Assembly: GCA_003342895.1 (NCBI GenBank)
Contig: PTFA01000407.1
Coordinates: 93,386-157,385 of the forward strand
Origin: Casuarius casuarius
Lineage: Eukaryota > Chordata > Aves > Casuariiformes > Casuariidae
Direction of reading: 5' to 3'
DNA length: 64,000 nucleotides
This document shows positions 22,861 to 35,668 of the stretch, in pieces. The position numbers and the translations under genes were made by a program. How positions within the stretch are numbered: the stretch's first letter is position 1; every line of letters begins with the position of its first letter. Below the pieces are notes generated by a model, which was not told where the DNA came from, made no database searches, and was given only the letters and a program-made list of their open reading frames with translations.

Positions 22861-25800
22861 AAGTGGATATTTATGGGCTTTTAGTACCTAATCAGTGGGA
22901 GTGGAGTTCAGCTGGGATCAGCCGAGGGCTGCAGGTTGTGGCCAATTGCTCCGTCTCATGACCCAGAAGAAAGTTCATTAAGCATTGATGTAGTCTTGCA
23001 CCAGCAGACATTATTTATGAGCCTACAGCATTCCTGTATCATCGGATTTGAAAAAGGTATAAAATATAAATGACCTTAATCAGAAATACATGGCTAAAGG
23101 CCTTCCAAGCTGTAGGAGAAAAGTGCACTAACACAACCCAGCGTACAAGTGCATGGCGATAACGCTTTCCCGTCCCAGCCCACCGCCCCCATCATGCGTT
23201 TCCAGGACGGCTCCCAGGCTGGGATCAGCTCGTGTCCCCTGCGGACACCGCCGGCCCCTTAGGGGCAGTGGCTTTTGCTGTGCCCAGATTCACCGTGCTG
23301 TGCACATGAGGCTGTTGCAGAAATAACAACAGGTGTGTCAGTTATGTTTTCCTACTGATATTATATATATGCAATAAAATAAATACGTAATAATATAAAA
23401 GATCATGTGACAACATATCCTTACATACAATATTTCTATCATATGAAAGAGCAGATTTTTCAGTTCAGCCTGACAGCGGTCACCATGACTTCTCCCCTAG
23501 GAGCAGCCCTTTCCGAGAGGAAAATAGAGCTGTGCTCCCGTGCATGTGCCATTATTTGTTTTAATCCTTCTCCCACCTCCTTTCCTGGGATTTCCCTGCT
23601 ACCAGAGCCCTGTGCAAGTAACTCATCATGTGTCAGGGGAACCCAGCGTACAGGAAACCTTCTGCAAGGCTCCCAGAAGGTAGAAATTAAAGGGAGAGGC
23701 TTGAGATAAAAGTCATGCCATTAAAAGTACCTTTTATCTGTGCTACCAAAGCTTTTGGTTACGAAACGGTAATTTAAGAAGATGCCCTGTGAAGCAGAGG
23801 ACTAATGGAGCTTGCTTTCTTACAGGTTGGACCATGTGGTTGCGGTTCTCTGTTATTAATGAAGTGCGAGTTTCAGTCAAGTTTTCCTACAGATGGGGCA
23901 TGACTGTGGTCCTGCTCGGATGCTCTTGTGTCTAATAAGGGCCGAGCCCACAGTGCAGTCTGTCCCTCGACAGGGCTTTAAAAAACTTCCCTTTCCCCTC
24001 TGCCTGGACACCTATTCCAACACTTCAGTGGGAATCTGAGACCACGCTCCCCTGCCCCGTTTGGGTGGGCTTGGCCAACCGGGGTCCCCAGGGTCGGGAC
24101 GAGGTGGGCATGGGTGCAGGGCCAGCACCCTGGGGCCGAAGGTGCAGCTGCCCCATCCCCGCTTCTGCTCTTCGAGCTGTTTCCACCAAGAAGACACCTT
24201 TCTGCCTAACCCGTACCCCGTTGTTAGGAGGTTTTGGCAAACAGCATTTCTTTCCGTGAGGCGTTTTCTGCCTTTTCCCCTAAGCTGCAGAGACTCACTT
24301 CTATGAGCCGTGCGGCACGACTGCTTTCCAAGGGAGAGCTGTCACACGCAGAAGGCTGCTCGCTACCATGCCTGGAGAAAAGCAGCGGTGGGAGCTGAGG
24401 AGCAGAGAACTCAGCTGCTCGGAGCAAAAAGTAAAATAACATTCAAGGAATCTTTTTTAAAAAAAGGCACAAAGTGCTTTAGTCTCTGCAGCTCCAACAT
24501 GTTCATTTAACTTATGCACGTGTCTCGGACGATCAACGCGCAGAAGGTGTTTCGGCCCGTCCACCTGCACCGCCTGCCCCACAGGCGCTTTTCCCCCCGC
24601 ACAAGACTGCTTGATTAGGAAGTCAAGAGCGTTCTCCCCGGTACCTTTTGACCACAGCCCAGGATGTTTATCATTAAAAAGAGGGTTTTTTTTACTGATA
24701 CTGGAAGTTGTTGGCATTAAACGTACACTGAACTGGAATCTGAGTCATAGTGAGGGGCCCTGTATAATTTTGGAGCGCTGACAATATTCTTGTCCACTTT
24801 GTATTTCAGCTTGGGAGATCTGATGGACTTCTGTTACTAAACATAACTCTGACTTTTCCCTTTTTTTTTCTAAAAATATTGCAAATATTTTCCAAAGCAA
24901 AGCACCACAGGATGCTATTTTCATCTTCCCAGTGGGCTGAGGAGCCATCTCATTTTCCATCAACCAAAATAGCCAAGACTTTACATGGACTCATCATCTA
25001 TTTTCACGTTGTTTCATGTCAGGATCCCTGAGCGTCCAGCAAAAGGAGACTCCCTCTGTGTTTTCTGGTACCTGGATTAGTGCATCTTAGACTTTCTATA
25101 GCTGCTGCTGCGTTTCCTTTTGGTCGGAGGGAGATTTGGAAACGGGCGTTGCCTCTCTGTCCCTCCGGTGCTGGAAATGCCTGATTCTACCCCATGGAGC
25201 AAAGCACATTGTGATCCCTGGAACAGAGGCAAATCCCGTCCCTCCAGCCAGGCCCGGCTCCTGCAACTGTATGAACAACTGCTGAGATATGTAAACATAT
25301 TTTTTATACATATATATGCACCTAAGTGCTCAGTGGACGGGGAGTTGAAGACCACTTTACTATATATTTGGCACACGCATTCTTTACATTAACAATAGCT
25401 TGACTGCTTATAAAGTCAAAGCCTGACTATTACAGCAAAGGCCACCTTAGAAAGGGCCCTGCAGATGGGGGCTGTACCTGTGTATTTTCCATTGGACAAA
25501 AAGCCTGACAATGCACTTGTTGATGTATATCAGTAATATTTTGTGGAATAGCTAGAGTTTTCCTGTTTTCAGCAAAGATTTTGATTTTTTTTAAATACTC
25601 TGAAACTTTCTATTTCTTTATACTCAACAATTCCAGAGTTGATAGCTTCATCTTCTCTCTCTGGGATAGAACTGCAGTATTTTTACTGAATTCATGTCTG
25701 AAAGTTACTCTTTGATTCATGATGCTGTCTGCATCTTCCAGATACAGACTTTGTCCTCAAAAACGCCCTAGTGCTGCTGCATCTAAATACCCCAAGTAAT

Positions 25801-26000
25801 TCAAAACTTCCCAATTCACAGGGCTACTTTAATGAAAGGAAAATGAACTGAAGTGAGCAAAAAATATACTGCCAGCATAACATTATTACTACATGCACCA
25901 CAGAATGCCACCTATATTTCTTTCCATGCAAGGTCAGCCAGGAGATTGCAATATTTCCCAGATTAAGCTATCCCAAATAATTTGACGGCATGGGGTATAT
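22861..26000. other. AT-rich intergenic DNA, no gene seen
   Basis: AT-rich patches at 22960-23100 and 23335-23410 contain ATTATTTATG, TATAAAATATAAATGACC and repeated ATAAATA words. A GC-richer patch spans 24020-24200. 25380-25990 is AT-rich and stop-dense. Some patches resemble conserved non-coding elements, but no specific signal or repeat family could be assigned. Confidence 0.5.
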
Positions 26001-28990
26001 TAATGACAGGTAGTTTGTGGTCCCTTGGGGAGCTGCTGCCAGGGCCATGTTTCCGTCTCACGCCTTGCCCTTTTCCCGCGCTGCACACGAAGGCGGTGGC
26101 ATCTTGCGACCTCCTGAATTGACATTTGTTGCATTGATCTCAGGCAGCCCCACTCCACCGGGAGCAGCACCATTTCTCTATTACTCTTTATCTACATTTC
26201 TCATCCTACTGACGTATGTTTGTGCAAGTATTCTTAGCGACAGAATATGTCTACAGAGTAGGAGGTTGATACCGTTTACCAGCGACTGGGTTATCAGTGC
26301 TTAGAAAAGAGAACGCATGTAATTCCCTTTCAAATTAACGCATGCGACACATCTCCCCTTTCCCTATTTCCTGCGCTGGGAAGATAACACCTTTCATGGG
26401 CCTCTGGGGAGGAATTACGTTCCAAAGATCTCCACCCAATTTCTCAAAAGGAAACTCTTTAAATCACAGTCGCAGCGTCACAGCGAGTGGAGCGCTCCCG
26501 GCTCCGCACCCAGCGCGCGCCCTCCTCTCCCACGGCCCTCGCTGGGAGAACAGGCAGCAGGAGCTGAACTTTCTATCGGCGCTTGGCTAAGCAGCAGGCA
26601 AGGCGGGTTTTAGCTACCTAAGGCAGGATTTATCGGCGGTCAGAGAAAGAAGGTGGATGTGCAAGGTCGAGGCTGTGCAGGAGGGGTGAGAGCTGCGGCA
26701 ATTGCACAGGCAGCTCAGATTCAGAAGAGCCCTGAAAAAAGACAGCAGACCTGGCCCTGGCTTTATGGCTCCACCCGTGCAAGTTCAGGGATATACGGGA
26801 TGCTTTTTGCTGAGCTCGTACTGATGCGTGAGCTGACTGGGGCGGGAAGCAAGCTCAGCCCAGCACCGGCATTTCTGGTTGCTTTGTTAAACATGAGCAA
26901 AGAAATCACCCAGAGCGGTCCACCAGCCACTGCTCATCTTTTAACATCTTTTAACAATTTAGGGGCCAAACTGAAACTCTTCAGACTCGAAGATTTTAAT
27001 GGACGGGCTGCTAATAATTGAGAGCCGTATCCCTCAGCCCCAGGAGCCCTCGAGCTAAGTTACCAGCTACACTAAGCCACTGCAACAGTCTTTCTGCACT
27101 TTCACGGCATTCAGAGATCTACTTTATTTGCCCACAGCAAAAGGCATTTTGTTCAAATTGTGCCTTATCACAGCTGACCCCTTTGGGTAGATGCTCAGAG
27201 TGGAATTCGACATCTGGCTAAGACCCAAGGACATTAAAGAAGATTTTCATCTAAAACTCCACATAATCCTATGATAACATAACCTGAACTTGTTCTCTGA
27301 GTCACCCTTTAGCTACAAAACCAACCCAAACTTCAGTAATGACCTGTAAACCCCACAGAGCCAGCTCAGCTGTGGGAAAACAAGGGGATGTTTGTACATA
27401 CCCAGAATTGCAATTTAATCCCACTTGGCTAGGGGGAGAGTGCAAGGGAATTTTTTTTTCCTCGGGAAAACACAGAATGGTTCTCTTTCCTTCTTCAGCA
27501 TCCTTTTTCTGAATTAGAAGTTAAGTTTAGATAAGCTCAGTCTTTGGGAAGGCTAATGTTGTGGGTTTAGAGTTGGGGCTGGGTGGGAGGAAACCCGAGA
27601 GCAGCTCCTCATGCTGCTGCTGAGCCAACGGGTAAAGCTGCAGCAGTCCCTGCCGTGTCCTAGCTGCGAAACGGGGAAAAGCAGAAAGCATCCCGTCTCC
27701 TGCCCTTTCTCCACCTTGCCAGGGGAGACGGCAGCCTGGGGGCTTCTGCCTGTGATACAAACACACCCCAGGTCCAGGTCGCAGCTGGAGACCCGATATA
27801 CCAGCGTACTCCAGAGAGCAGACGCCATGCGCTTTTTACCTTGATGTTCTTTCTATCTGCTGCGAGTCCAGCAGCATCTTCCTCCGAGCTGGGCCCGAAC
27901 CTTTCCAAATCACAGCCACTGGCCCAGTCCATGGCCCACAGGCACCCTTTGAGGTCAAGCAGGCCGAGGGACCCAAACCCCTCCTCGCCACCAGACCTCG
28001 CCAGCTCTCCCATCTAGTCCTCCCTCGACTTCTCCAGTCCTTCTTCACTCCTGCTCCTTCTCCCACAAGATCCTGCCTCTCTCTCTTTGCCAGGCACCTG
28101 ACAGCTCATATGTTGGTTCAGCAGTGCCAAAGGATTAGGATTACACGCATTGTCAGGCAAAAACATGCCCGCGGAAGAAAGCACTTAGTGTTGTATTATT
28201 TTTTCTAAGTAGGTAAATATCCCCGTTGAGTGAAATATGAATATCCATCTTCAGGGTCAGAATAGGATTTGGTGCTTTAAATCTCTTTGTGGGCCAGCTT
28301 GCTCGATTAGATTTAACCTGATCTGACCTGGCCGGGAACATTATCTCCGTGTTTCAGGTAAACATCGAGGCCCGCTCAGGCTGCAAAAAGCCTTGAGAGG
28401 GCTGTTGGGACGGGGCACTGCTGGACACGTCCCTCGGGGGACCAGCGCTGATAACGCAGGAGCCATCAGTAACGGCCTTGCTCCAGGCAGGGAGAGGCGG
28501 CGCGCGGGTGAGAGCAACGAGGCATCGAGGGCCCCGCAGTGATCCTGACCCTCAGGGATGCGTGTGCAATATTATAACTACTATATTGCAATATATACAA
28601 CATGCGGCAATGTTACAATGTAAAATAATACGGAAAAGGGCAGCTCGCAGCTGGCAGGAACAGGGGTCCCATGGAAATGGCCAGGCAGAGACACCCCTGG
28701 ACACGGAGATCTGGGGAGGCCAAACCCCTGGAAAAGCCCCGGCTGCTGTTAGCAAGGTATAGGGGACGCATCCTCCCCTAGAGGCAGCTGGGTCCGTGTC
28801 TTGATATCTCACTTCTTCTGCCACATGAAGACAGGCAGATGGTTTTGCTAATGTTGCTCGGCTGAGGCTGCACTCAGCGATAGCGACCTGGTGGCAAATT
28901 GGAGTCCTGAAATGCATACCGCTTTTACAAGGTCACGGAAGCTGCTGCCAGGCCTATGCACCAAAAAACCCCTAGCGATGAGAAAAAAAA
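26001..28990. other. Mixed intergenic DNA, no gene seen
   Basis: A modest GC-rich patch at 26480-26590 and another at 28480-28540 contain the only CpG clusters. A pyrimidine-rich stretch on + runs from about 27860 to 28090. An AT-rich patch with tandem ATATTGCAATATAT words lies at 28568-28605. No exon or repeat family is recognised. Confidence 0.5.
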
Positions 28991-30460
28991 ATGTACTTTT
29001 TAATTGCTTTTTTCTGTTTTACTTTCCATTTCACTTTAGGAGGAGAGTGGAGTCATATTTTTAAGCTTGACCATGAAACCATGAAAGCTGAAAACTTTAA
29101 GAAAGGGAGACAGGATCATCTTATAAATCACTCGACTCCGGGAGCAAAGGCTTTAAGGAAAAAACCCACAAATATTGTGAGAATCACAATAAATATTGAA
29201 AGATCAGGGAACATTTCTCCAAAGAAATGCTCTTTTGAAGGAAGGCAGGAAAGGGCTGGACCTCTGCAGCCCCTGAAGTGGCTCACACACCTCTCATTCC
29301 TTGCCCAGGCCTTTCTGCTCTGCAAAGACTCATGCCCAGTTTGGGTCAGGCTGGTTGCAAAGGCTGAGGCGGGACACCAAGGGCATCTGCACGGGGACCC
29401 CCGGACCGGCTCTGTAAAGGCACAGAAGCCAGAGGGACAAGCAGGATCTGCTGGAGAGAGGGAGGACTGCAAGTCAGGAGGATTTGGTGTATGTTTTTAT
29501 TGTTTTAATGTCATAAAAATGCTCTTCATGTAATTGCTTCTTTCATTCACTGGCATTCAATGATGACAAGCTGAAAGAAAAATTCATGTCAGGGTGAGCC
29601 AATACAACATTGTGTTTTCAATTTTTCCAGCATTCAAAAAAAAAAAAAAAAAAAAAAAGCTCTGTAGGTGAAACAAAACAATTCATTTTGTATTCAGGAT
29701 TTTTGTTTGCTTTTAACATATAATTCAGAAGAGGTAATTTGCTAACCAAAGGCCAATTCAAGGCCAACATTTGAAACATTTCATTTAGAAAATGGTGAGA
29801 CAAAAGGTTTTGACTTTTTGGAAATGTTATGTGTTGCTTTTTTCCTGGTCAGCTCAGCATTGGGCGTTTGGTTGAGGGACTTTGGGTTAAACAGTGCTCT
29901 AAAAACTCCACCACACTGGAGCTTGTCTCCTCCTGCTATTTCTAATGGCAGACGTGGCCTAGCCAGCTCTTGGCTAAGGCACCAACCTTGTCTGGAACCA
30001 GCTGGGATGTTAGCCCTAATACAGAAGCGATATTTTGCTAAATCAAGAAAAAAAAACAGCTTTGATCCTCAGGGTCCACTCCAGGGTGTCCGGGGCACTA
30101 GGCAAGCCAGCTCCCCCTTTCTCTGAAGAATATTCCTAAATTTGAAACCCACAGTTACGGTCAGCAACGCAAATCTGCTTTTAATTCATTTTAATTGTGG
30201 CAAACAACTGCCTGAGGAAACGCTGACCGGTGGAACTGGCAGCACTGTTGGAGGGAACGCAGCAAATTCCCCCGTCCCCCTCACCTTGGTTTCGCTCTGC
30301 TCCCCGTTTTGGGCACCCATGGTAAACTCGTTTCAGAATACACCATGATGCCACATGACACTTTCTTTTGACCTATCCTTGTTTAAACGCAGGAGTTCCC
30401 AGAGCTGAAGGGGATTTGATTCTGTACTGAGCGCAGTGTCCCACAGAAACCCGGTGTGGC
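28991..30460. other. AT-leaning intergenic DNA with poly(A) tract
   Basis: CpG-poor DNA with a 23-base poly(A) tract, described separately. The + frame 28991-29533 is open for 180 codons but begins on a hydrophobic F-rich run and has no recognisable domain. I do not annotate it as a gene. Confidence 0.5.
29636..29658 (+). repeat. Poly(A) tract with possible flanking duplication
   Basis: Twenty-three A are followed by GCTCTGTA at 29659-29666. The same eight bases occur upstream at 29409-29416. This would fit a retroposed segment of about 240 bases with an 8-base target duplication, but no AATAAA signal precedes the tract. A plain poly(A) expansion is equally possible. Confidence 0.4.
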
Positions 30461-30466
30461 CTGCGA

Positions 30467-30490
30467 GGGACTAGCCCCGGGACTAGCCCC
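30467..30490. repeat. 12-base tandem duplication
   Basis: GGGACTAGCCCC occurs twice, head to tail, without mismatch. This is a small replication-slippage duplication. Confidence 0.9.
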
Positions 30491-33400
30491 AGGCCTCCGA
30501 TGGGGATGAGCATGGGCAGGATCCATCAGCCATGCTGCTTTATGGAGAGCTCAGAAGAAAGTCCATTTGCTCTTCAGCGGAGAAGATAACCCCACTGTGT
30601 GTCCCTCTTTCCCCTTCTTTAATAATAATACAGCAACAAAAGGGAGCAGGAGAAGCAGTGTGCTCCCCAAGAAATCAAAACTCAAGCATACACCAAGCTA
30701 ATTTATCATTTGACTTCTGGTCCCCTTAAAAAACAACAAAAAAGAATGAATATTTCTGCTCTGGAGCCAGGATCTTCATTAAATTAGTGACAAACTACGC
30801 AGAACTGACCCTGCCATAACCTCTGCAGCAGTGGTCGCTGTCCAGTTTTTTAATCATGGTCCATGGGTTGCATGCAGGCCCTGAAAAGACAAACCGTGAG
30901 TTTTTGGAAAGCCTCTTGGAGCAGTTGGCATCCCCGAGGATGTCCTGCCGCCCGGCGAGGCTGTGCTCGTCGTGTCGGCAACGACACCAGCAGCAGCAGA
31001 GGGCCCTGGCAGAGGGCAATGCTTTGGGTCAGTGCCTGCGTGGGGAGTGAAGGTAGCGCCAGGCATTTTTAAGAGGCACCGGAGGCCCATGGGGTGCTGC
31101 TGCAAGCGCCTGGCCATCCGCCAGCCCATCTGCCAAGTAAGAAATAGCCAAACACACAGCTGTACGGGGAGGCAGACATCTGCAGGTGGCCTGATGAGCC
31201 AGGCCAGGGCAGAGATGTTTGCCTGGGACCCTCCCAAACCCTCCCCAGCACAGGGAGCGCGTGGGATGGAGGGGGAGCGTCGGTGCAGCCCTGCAAAGGT
31301 GGGATCACACTCCCGCTGTTTGACACATTCTCCTTTACATCGTATATCCAGTTGCCTAAAGTACCCACTCACCGGAAAAAAGTCATTTTAGAGGCAATTA
31401 ATATCCACAGAATATATATATACCTGCTTCCTACGCTTGTACATTTGTAATCCGAGTCTCTCCGATCACTTATTTACCTCCTTTGCGAGTGCCCTTTGGA
31501 GACTGCTGGGGCCACCGATGCCTGGGGAGCACCTGCGGGCAGAGCAGGAAGGTGAACGCTCACCTGCGCCCTGCTGTGCGTCTCAGTCCAGACCCTCACC
31601 CACGCCTGCCTGCCACCTTTCCTGGGTGCATTCTCGGTGGAGAAAGACTCCAAGATCTGCTGAAGCCTGTGGAGAAGGTCCTAGTGAAAGTGAGAGCTGC
31701 TGCGCACTCCCTGCTAGTGGCGCCCTCTGTGTCACGGATGTCCCTCCGCTGCCATCTGCCTCTTCCATCCAACCATCCCTTCTTCTCTCAAGCTCATCCT
31801 CTCCGTGTCACTGTTCTCCTCTGAGCCTGGTGTCCTTGTCTTCTGTCTGAAAGGCATTACAATGGATGAGTCTGGATTAGCTGAGAAACACAGGAAAAGG
31901 TCTGGAGATTGTTTCCATTTACCAGCCACGTGGGCTCTGGTTTAACTCCAAAGACAAAACGCGCAAACAAGAAGAATCCTAGACAGCATGTGTCAGTCAC
32001 GCTCATTTTAACTAAGTGCATCTCCCACAAACCATTTAATTACTCATCTTGTTATGCTTGGAGCGTGGCTGACTAATTTGAGAAGGACGCTGAGTGTGCG
32101 GAGTCTATTTGGAGTTACCCAGCACTGCGCACCAGGCTGTGCTTCGCCTCAAGTGATTTTCCTTCGTGAACTCCAACAAATCCACCAGAAGCTGGGATGA
32201 GCAGACCCAGCCTTCGCTGCATCAGCCTACCTCAAAGCCGTTTTCCTCAAAACCATCTCCTATCCAGTTCTCACCAGCTTGAATCCCAGGTCGGGGTTCT
32301 CAGCTGATGTAAACCTCGATAGTAAAACCAACATGCAGGAACATCAGTGTGCTAGGAAGTCTACCAGACATGGTAAAAACCATCACAGTTGGGTTAAACG
32401 AGACCAGATGGAAGGCAGGAGAAACAGAAGTTCTCCTCCTGGAGCTGGGGGAGAACTGCCATCCCATCCAGCAACTACACTTAACAAGTGTTTCCAGCTT
32501 GGCCATTTTTCCACCAAACAAGCAAAGCCCCTTCCAGCCTATGTAATGGCTTTGCAATTAGGACACACATGTGGGATGCAGTAAAACTCTGTTGAGGATC
32601 TACTGAATCAGGCAACACAGGGTATGTGTTCCCATGGCTCTGGGGAAAGCTCTGGTATCACACAAGGATTTCTTTAGACTTCCTTCTCTTCTGGAAGTTT
32701 GGCAGCTTCCTAAGAAACATTTTTGTTGGAACTGGCCTGTTCTTGCAATGAACCAGAAATTTCTGTTGAAAAGTGACTGAGCAGGACAAGTTCCCAACCA
32801 TCCCTATAGATGAGAGCCCTCTTGCAGTCAGGGGAGGAAAGGCACACGGAGACACAACATGTTGCAGAGCACGCAGGAAAGAATTAGCACTAGACTCACA
32901 GGACATCCCTTTTCTATGAGTTTTCTTGTCTTCCTGATTGCTTTCGCCCTTGGTGGGCAGATTTCATGCTCACCACTCATGAGCACTTGCAAGCCACTTC
33001 AAGGCTCTTACAGGATAAATTCGTTGGGGGAGCACTCTGATTTTTGGTGCGAACAGGGGTATCACAGCCGTGAGACAGTACTGCTTCACCTTGTCAGCGT
33101 TCACGATTTCCTTTTGGAGGGGGTCTCTTGTAACAGCATTTAGGCTGATGAAAGTTTTCCTTGGCGTTGGAGGCAGGCTGGCACAGACCGCATCCCGCCT
33201 GCTCGGGAGCCCTGCGAGCTGCTGGCCGTGAGCTCAGCTATTGCTCTCTGCTGGATGTGATGCTTTCCAAAACAAAGTTTGACTGAAACCAACACACTCT
33301 TGCCACAGGTGATGTTCAGCCCCATGCATACATGCCAAACAGATGAGTTATTACCTTGGGAAGCAGCTGGACCACCGCACCGAGGGCACTGGCATGGCTC

Positions 33401-34017
33401 AGTCCCGCCTGTGCGCCCTGCACAGGGCCAGGCGATGGGCCACCTTCCAAGCCACCCCGCCATCCCTGGGGTGCCCCACTCACGCTGGCTTTCCCTCCCA
33501 GCCAGCGGCCACAGCTAACCCAGGCGGGTGGGGAAGACGGGCCGTACCATCCCCGCTGCGCTGCTCATTCCCAGCCTGTGCCGTTACTCCTTCCTGCATG
33601 GCTCTCGCCCCCTCCTCGCGCCTCGATACGTGGCAGGGCTGGTGACCGTTCCTCCAGCCCTCGCACGCCCCAGACTGCCCAGCAAGGCCAGCCTTTTGCA
33701 ACACGAGGCGCATCCATTTCTCCCCAGCTGAAAGTGCTGCCTCTGCAGCAACACGCAATTTAATATTAGCCCAGCGCATCTCTCTATCACGACCTTGAGA
33801 AAGCATTCTCAGTTACGTGCTCTTCCTCCCTCGTGAGAGGGCAGCGCTGGGGGTGTTGCAGCAGGGTAATGCACTCTGCAGGCATTTTTTCTGCTGGGAA
33901 CCAGCAGTCCTGCGGAAAGGGCGGATCGAACCTCACAAAACAGAGGGAGCAGAGAGGGGGGCCAGGAGGAGCACAGGGTTGTAACACAGCACAGGGAAGC
34001 AGCAAGGTCCCCAGGTT
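30491..34017. other. Intergenic DNA, no gene seen
   Basis: Mixed composition, CpG modest at 30940-31010 and 33490-33660. Many frames of 80-170 codons are open on both strands at 30850-31400 and 33340-33810, mutually overlapping and without domains. A candidate CTCF core lies at 31720-31728. No repeat family or exon is recognised. Confidence 0.5.
31720..31728 (-). promoter_or_regulatory. Weak CTCF-core candidate
   Basis: On the minus strand AGAGGGCGC fits the CTCF core AGRKGGCRC. The upstream CCAS part is mismatched at two positions. It is a possible site only. Confidence 0.25.
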
Positions 34018-34195
34018 GGGTGTCAGGACACCTGGGGTCTCTTCCTGCCACTCATTCTCTGTTTTTAGGTGGTGGCTAGTCCCTTCTCATCACCCCCATT
34101 CTGCAAGCAGAGAAGTGAGCCAGAGAGAAGCCCAGTGCAATAATTTCACACCTCTTCCCTCCCGGGTCTGTAGCACGAGCCTGGGGTGACTAAAC
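34018..34195. repeat. Ancient MIR-like interspersed repeat
   Basis: The left part reads like the start of the MIR-type core (GTCAGGACACCTGGGGTCTC, then TCCTGCCACTCATTCTCTG). The centre has CCCATT..GAGAAGTGAG..CAGAGAGAAG, like the 'bases below threshold, gap-rich' Pol III SINE core. The right part has TCACAC and GGTCTGTAGCACGAGCC. The order of blocks agrees with a family common in sauropsid genomes whose two ends are near-inverted copies. Matching is from memory; RepeatMasker is needed for the name. Confidence 0.5.
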
Positions 34196-35186
34196 ACAGC
34201 TGTGGCCATGTGGTTCCAGGTGCCTGGCACTAGGGGAGATGGGGGCTCAATCTTGCCTCTCTTCCTCCTTAAGCAGGAGGAGCAGCCTATGCAACTAGTT
34301 TAGCTATGATGCCTTGCAGCAAACATTAGGTAGGAGAAATCCCCTGCACCTCACTTGGTCCTAGAGCCATTTGGGGTGGAGAAGCTGCTCCGCCCTGGGG
34401 CACCTCCTGCACCTGGGTACTGGGAGCATGTGGGCATTGGTGCTCCCACCAGCAGGTCCATGGGCTCTTCACCCCCTGCTGTCCCTTGCCACGCTGTTCA
34501 AAGTTAATCTCAGGGTCCCCTCCTCCCTACCAGGGCAGCAAGGCCAGCAGCACAGGCCAGGCACAGCTTCTTCAGGGACAGAGGTGAGGCTCCCCCAGCC
34601 AGGGCTGTTTTAGTCTTGGCTGCAGTTAAAAAGGCAGATGGCTCAACGTGAGCACTGCATCTAAGCAGGGAGGGCTCTGGGGAGAGCTTGTGTGGAGCAC
34701 GCAGGGGAAAAACCAAGCAGGGTGCGGGGGGGAGCGTGGCACAGCTGCTGTCTCTGCCGAGCTCCCCGCTGAGGACAACCACAGCTCCCACGCAGGAAAG
34801 GGTTCAGCTGCCCACAGGTGCCCAGGAAAGGGTAAGCGGGCAGAGAGGTTACCTCGCAGACGTCCCGGAGTCGAAGTAGGCACGATCGGCAAGGAGAAAC
34901 AGCGCTCATTAGCAAAGGGAGGCCATCAGAGACACCAGCCCATTCCTCAGCAGGGCTGGGGGAACCAGCAGGCAGCAGCATTTGCCCAGAGCCGGTCGTG
35001 TTTGCAAAGCTAATTGCATCCCTCGGGCTTGTTCCTTATCCGAGTGCTGAGGCTGCGCTGCTCTGTGCAGGTTTGCCTGGCTTGTCCCAAAACAGGCAAA
35101 ATTCACCTGTTTCTGCTCCCCCAAGCAGATAAATACATGCCAAAGGCTGTGAGCAGCCTTCTGTGCTTTTATGGCTTGACACTAGT
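34196..35186. other. Intergenic DNA, no gene seen
   Basis: GC-moderate, CpG-poor DNA. Frames of 80-120 codons are open on both strands at once, with no domain. Nothing else is recognised. Confidence 0.5.
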
Positions 35187-35229
35187 TGCAGGTGCGTGCC
35201 GTAATACCAGCTGCAGGTGCGTGCCGTAA
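35187..35229. repeat. 25-base tandem duplication
   Basis: The 18 bases TGCAGGTGCGTGCCGTAA start at 35187 and again at 35212, separated by seven bases, giving a 25-base period. The copies are identical, so the duplication is recent or conserved. Confidence 0.9.
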
Positions 35230-35629
35230 GCCCGTCTCCGCTCCTGTGCTGCCATGCCTGCGGAAAGACGGCTCTCCAGAGGTTCATTTAGCAGATAGAC
35301 TTTTCAGACTCTTTGGCAACTTTTTCCCGATCGATTCCAATCAATATTTGTTGCTGGAAATGCTCTGTGCCACCTCCTCTACCACTGCCACCTCCAGGGC
35401 CACCTTCAGTGCTGGGACCGATCCCTCGTGTCATGTAGTCAGACCTTGCGCCGGGGCAAGGGATGGGGAAGGTGGGACACTGCCCAGATTTGGCTCTGTT
35501 CTTCATTCCTTGGGTCATTCCCATTGGATTTGGGAGGAAGGACGGGAGTGAGGGGACACATGCGACAATACCATCCACTGACTTTTTCCCATTATCTCCT
35601 TCTTCACCCTTTCCGAAGGTAACGCAGCA

Positions 35630-35668
35630 GAGAGCAGCAGCGGAGAGCAGCAGCGGAGAGCAGCAGCG
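35630..35668. repeat. 13-base minisatellite, three units
   Basis: GAGAGCAGCAGCG occurs three times in tandem without mismatch, with a partial unit just upstream. The period of 13 changes reading frame each unit, so it is unlikely to be coding. Confidence 0.9.

Noticed and set aside
28991..29533. Plus-strand frame of 180 codons
   Set aside because: No domain, AT-leaning with no coding-like pattern that I can see; chance length.
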